The notes beneath the pieces were generated by a model, which was not told the DNA's origin, did no database searches, and worked only from the letters and a program-made list of their open reading frames with translations. DNA of 64,000 nt, taken from Hyalella azteca. Its lineage: Eukaryota; Arthropoda; Malacostraca; Amphipoda; Hyalellidae. The stretch is from NCBI RefSeq assembly GCF_000764305.2, contig NW_025945881.1:248001-312000 (forward strand), given 5' to 3'. This document shows positions 63,931 through 64,000 of this stretch, in pieces (positions within the stretch are counted from its first letter, which is position 1; each line of letters begins with the position of its first letter). The position numbers were made by a program, and so were the translations under genes.

Positions 63931-64000
63931 CCAACTCACATTGCACAGCACAGGCGGGACTGCAACTCACATTGCACAGCACAGGCGGGACTGCAACTCA
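63931..64000 (-). repeat. 31-bp donor-like array at the window edge
   Basis: aactcacattgcac recurs at 63933, 63964 and (cut) 63995 on the + strand. On the - strand each unit reads CTGTGCTGTGCAAT|gtgagt, a good donor, so it is probably the donor array of the next upstream polycystin exon, whose body lies beyond the window. Confidence 0.6.

Overview
The window is eukaryotic nuclear DNA, AT-rich, with small exons bounded by GT/AG sites, long introns and very many short tandem repeats. It carries two convergent animal genes and no bacterial or viral features. The families (an animal FAAH-type amidase and a polycystin-1 family receptor-channel), a tRNA-derived SINE and small TTAA-flanked transposons fit an invertebrate. 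An arthropod, perhaps a crustacean, is my guess; the sequence does not prove it.

Layout. 1-16733: no recognisable gene, only AT-rich sequence with several minisatellites and one dispersed repeat. 16734-27654 (+): a fatty-acid amide hydrolase gene in 11 exons. All splice phases agree, the product is 547 residues, and Lys117, Ser192 and Ser216 match rat FAAH Lys142, Ser217 and Ser241 at a constant offset of 25. The only tentative exon is the first. 27655-33848: the space between the two 3' ends, starting with a 64-bp array made from the end of the FAAH coding exon and holding a SINE interrupted by a MITE. 33849-64000 (-): a polycystin-1 family gene, read right to left, whose 5' part lies beyond the window. 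I place 22 exons (about 2,590 codons): an ectodomain with PKD-like and REJ segments in small exons, then one 3.6-kb exon (end of REJ, GPS, TM1, PLAT, TM2-6), a 1.5-kb exon (polycystin domain, channel helices and pore) and a 177-nt last exon. One ectodomain exon is cut by a single N at 45378, probably a collapsed gap.

The most unusual observation concerns the introns of both genes. In about ten places the last part of a coding exon, together with its 5' splice site, is repeated in tandem into the following intron (units of 31 to 77 bp, 2 to about 14 copies). Two arrays have units that are multiples of three with no stop codon (33 bp at 53.1-53.5 kb; 72 bp at 58.2-58.4 kb), so each copy offers an in-frame alternative exon end. 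Related events include a whole duplicated REJ-region exon without its donor site, a decayed copy of a FAAH exon placed upstream of the preceding exon, partial copies around the FAAH catalytic-serine exon, and copies of the polycystin last exon. These junction-derived arrays look like a recurrent mutational process at this locus with possible effects on splicing.

The two genes have no obvious shared pathway: FAAH hydrolyses fatty-acid amides on membranes, and polycystin-1 proteins are large mechanosensory or chemosensory membrane proteins. Their adjacency is probably incidental. All exon calls come from reading frames, splice-site strings, phase agreement and family knowledge; no alignment or transcript evidence was available.
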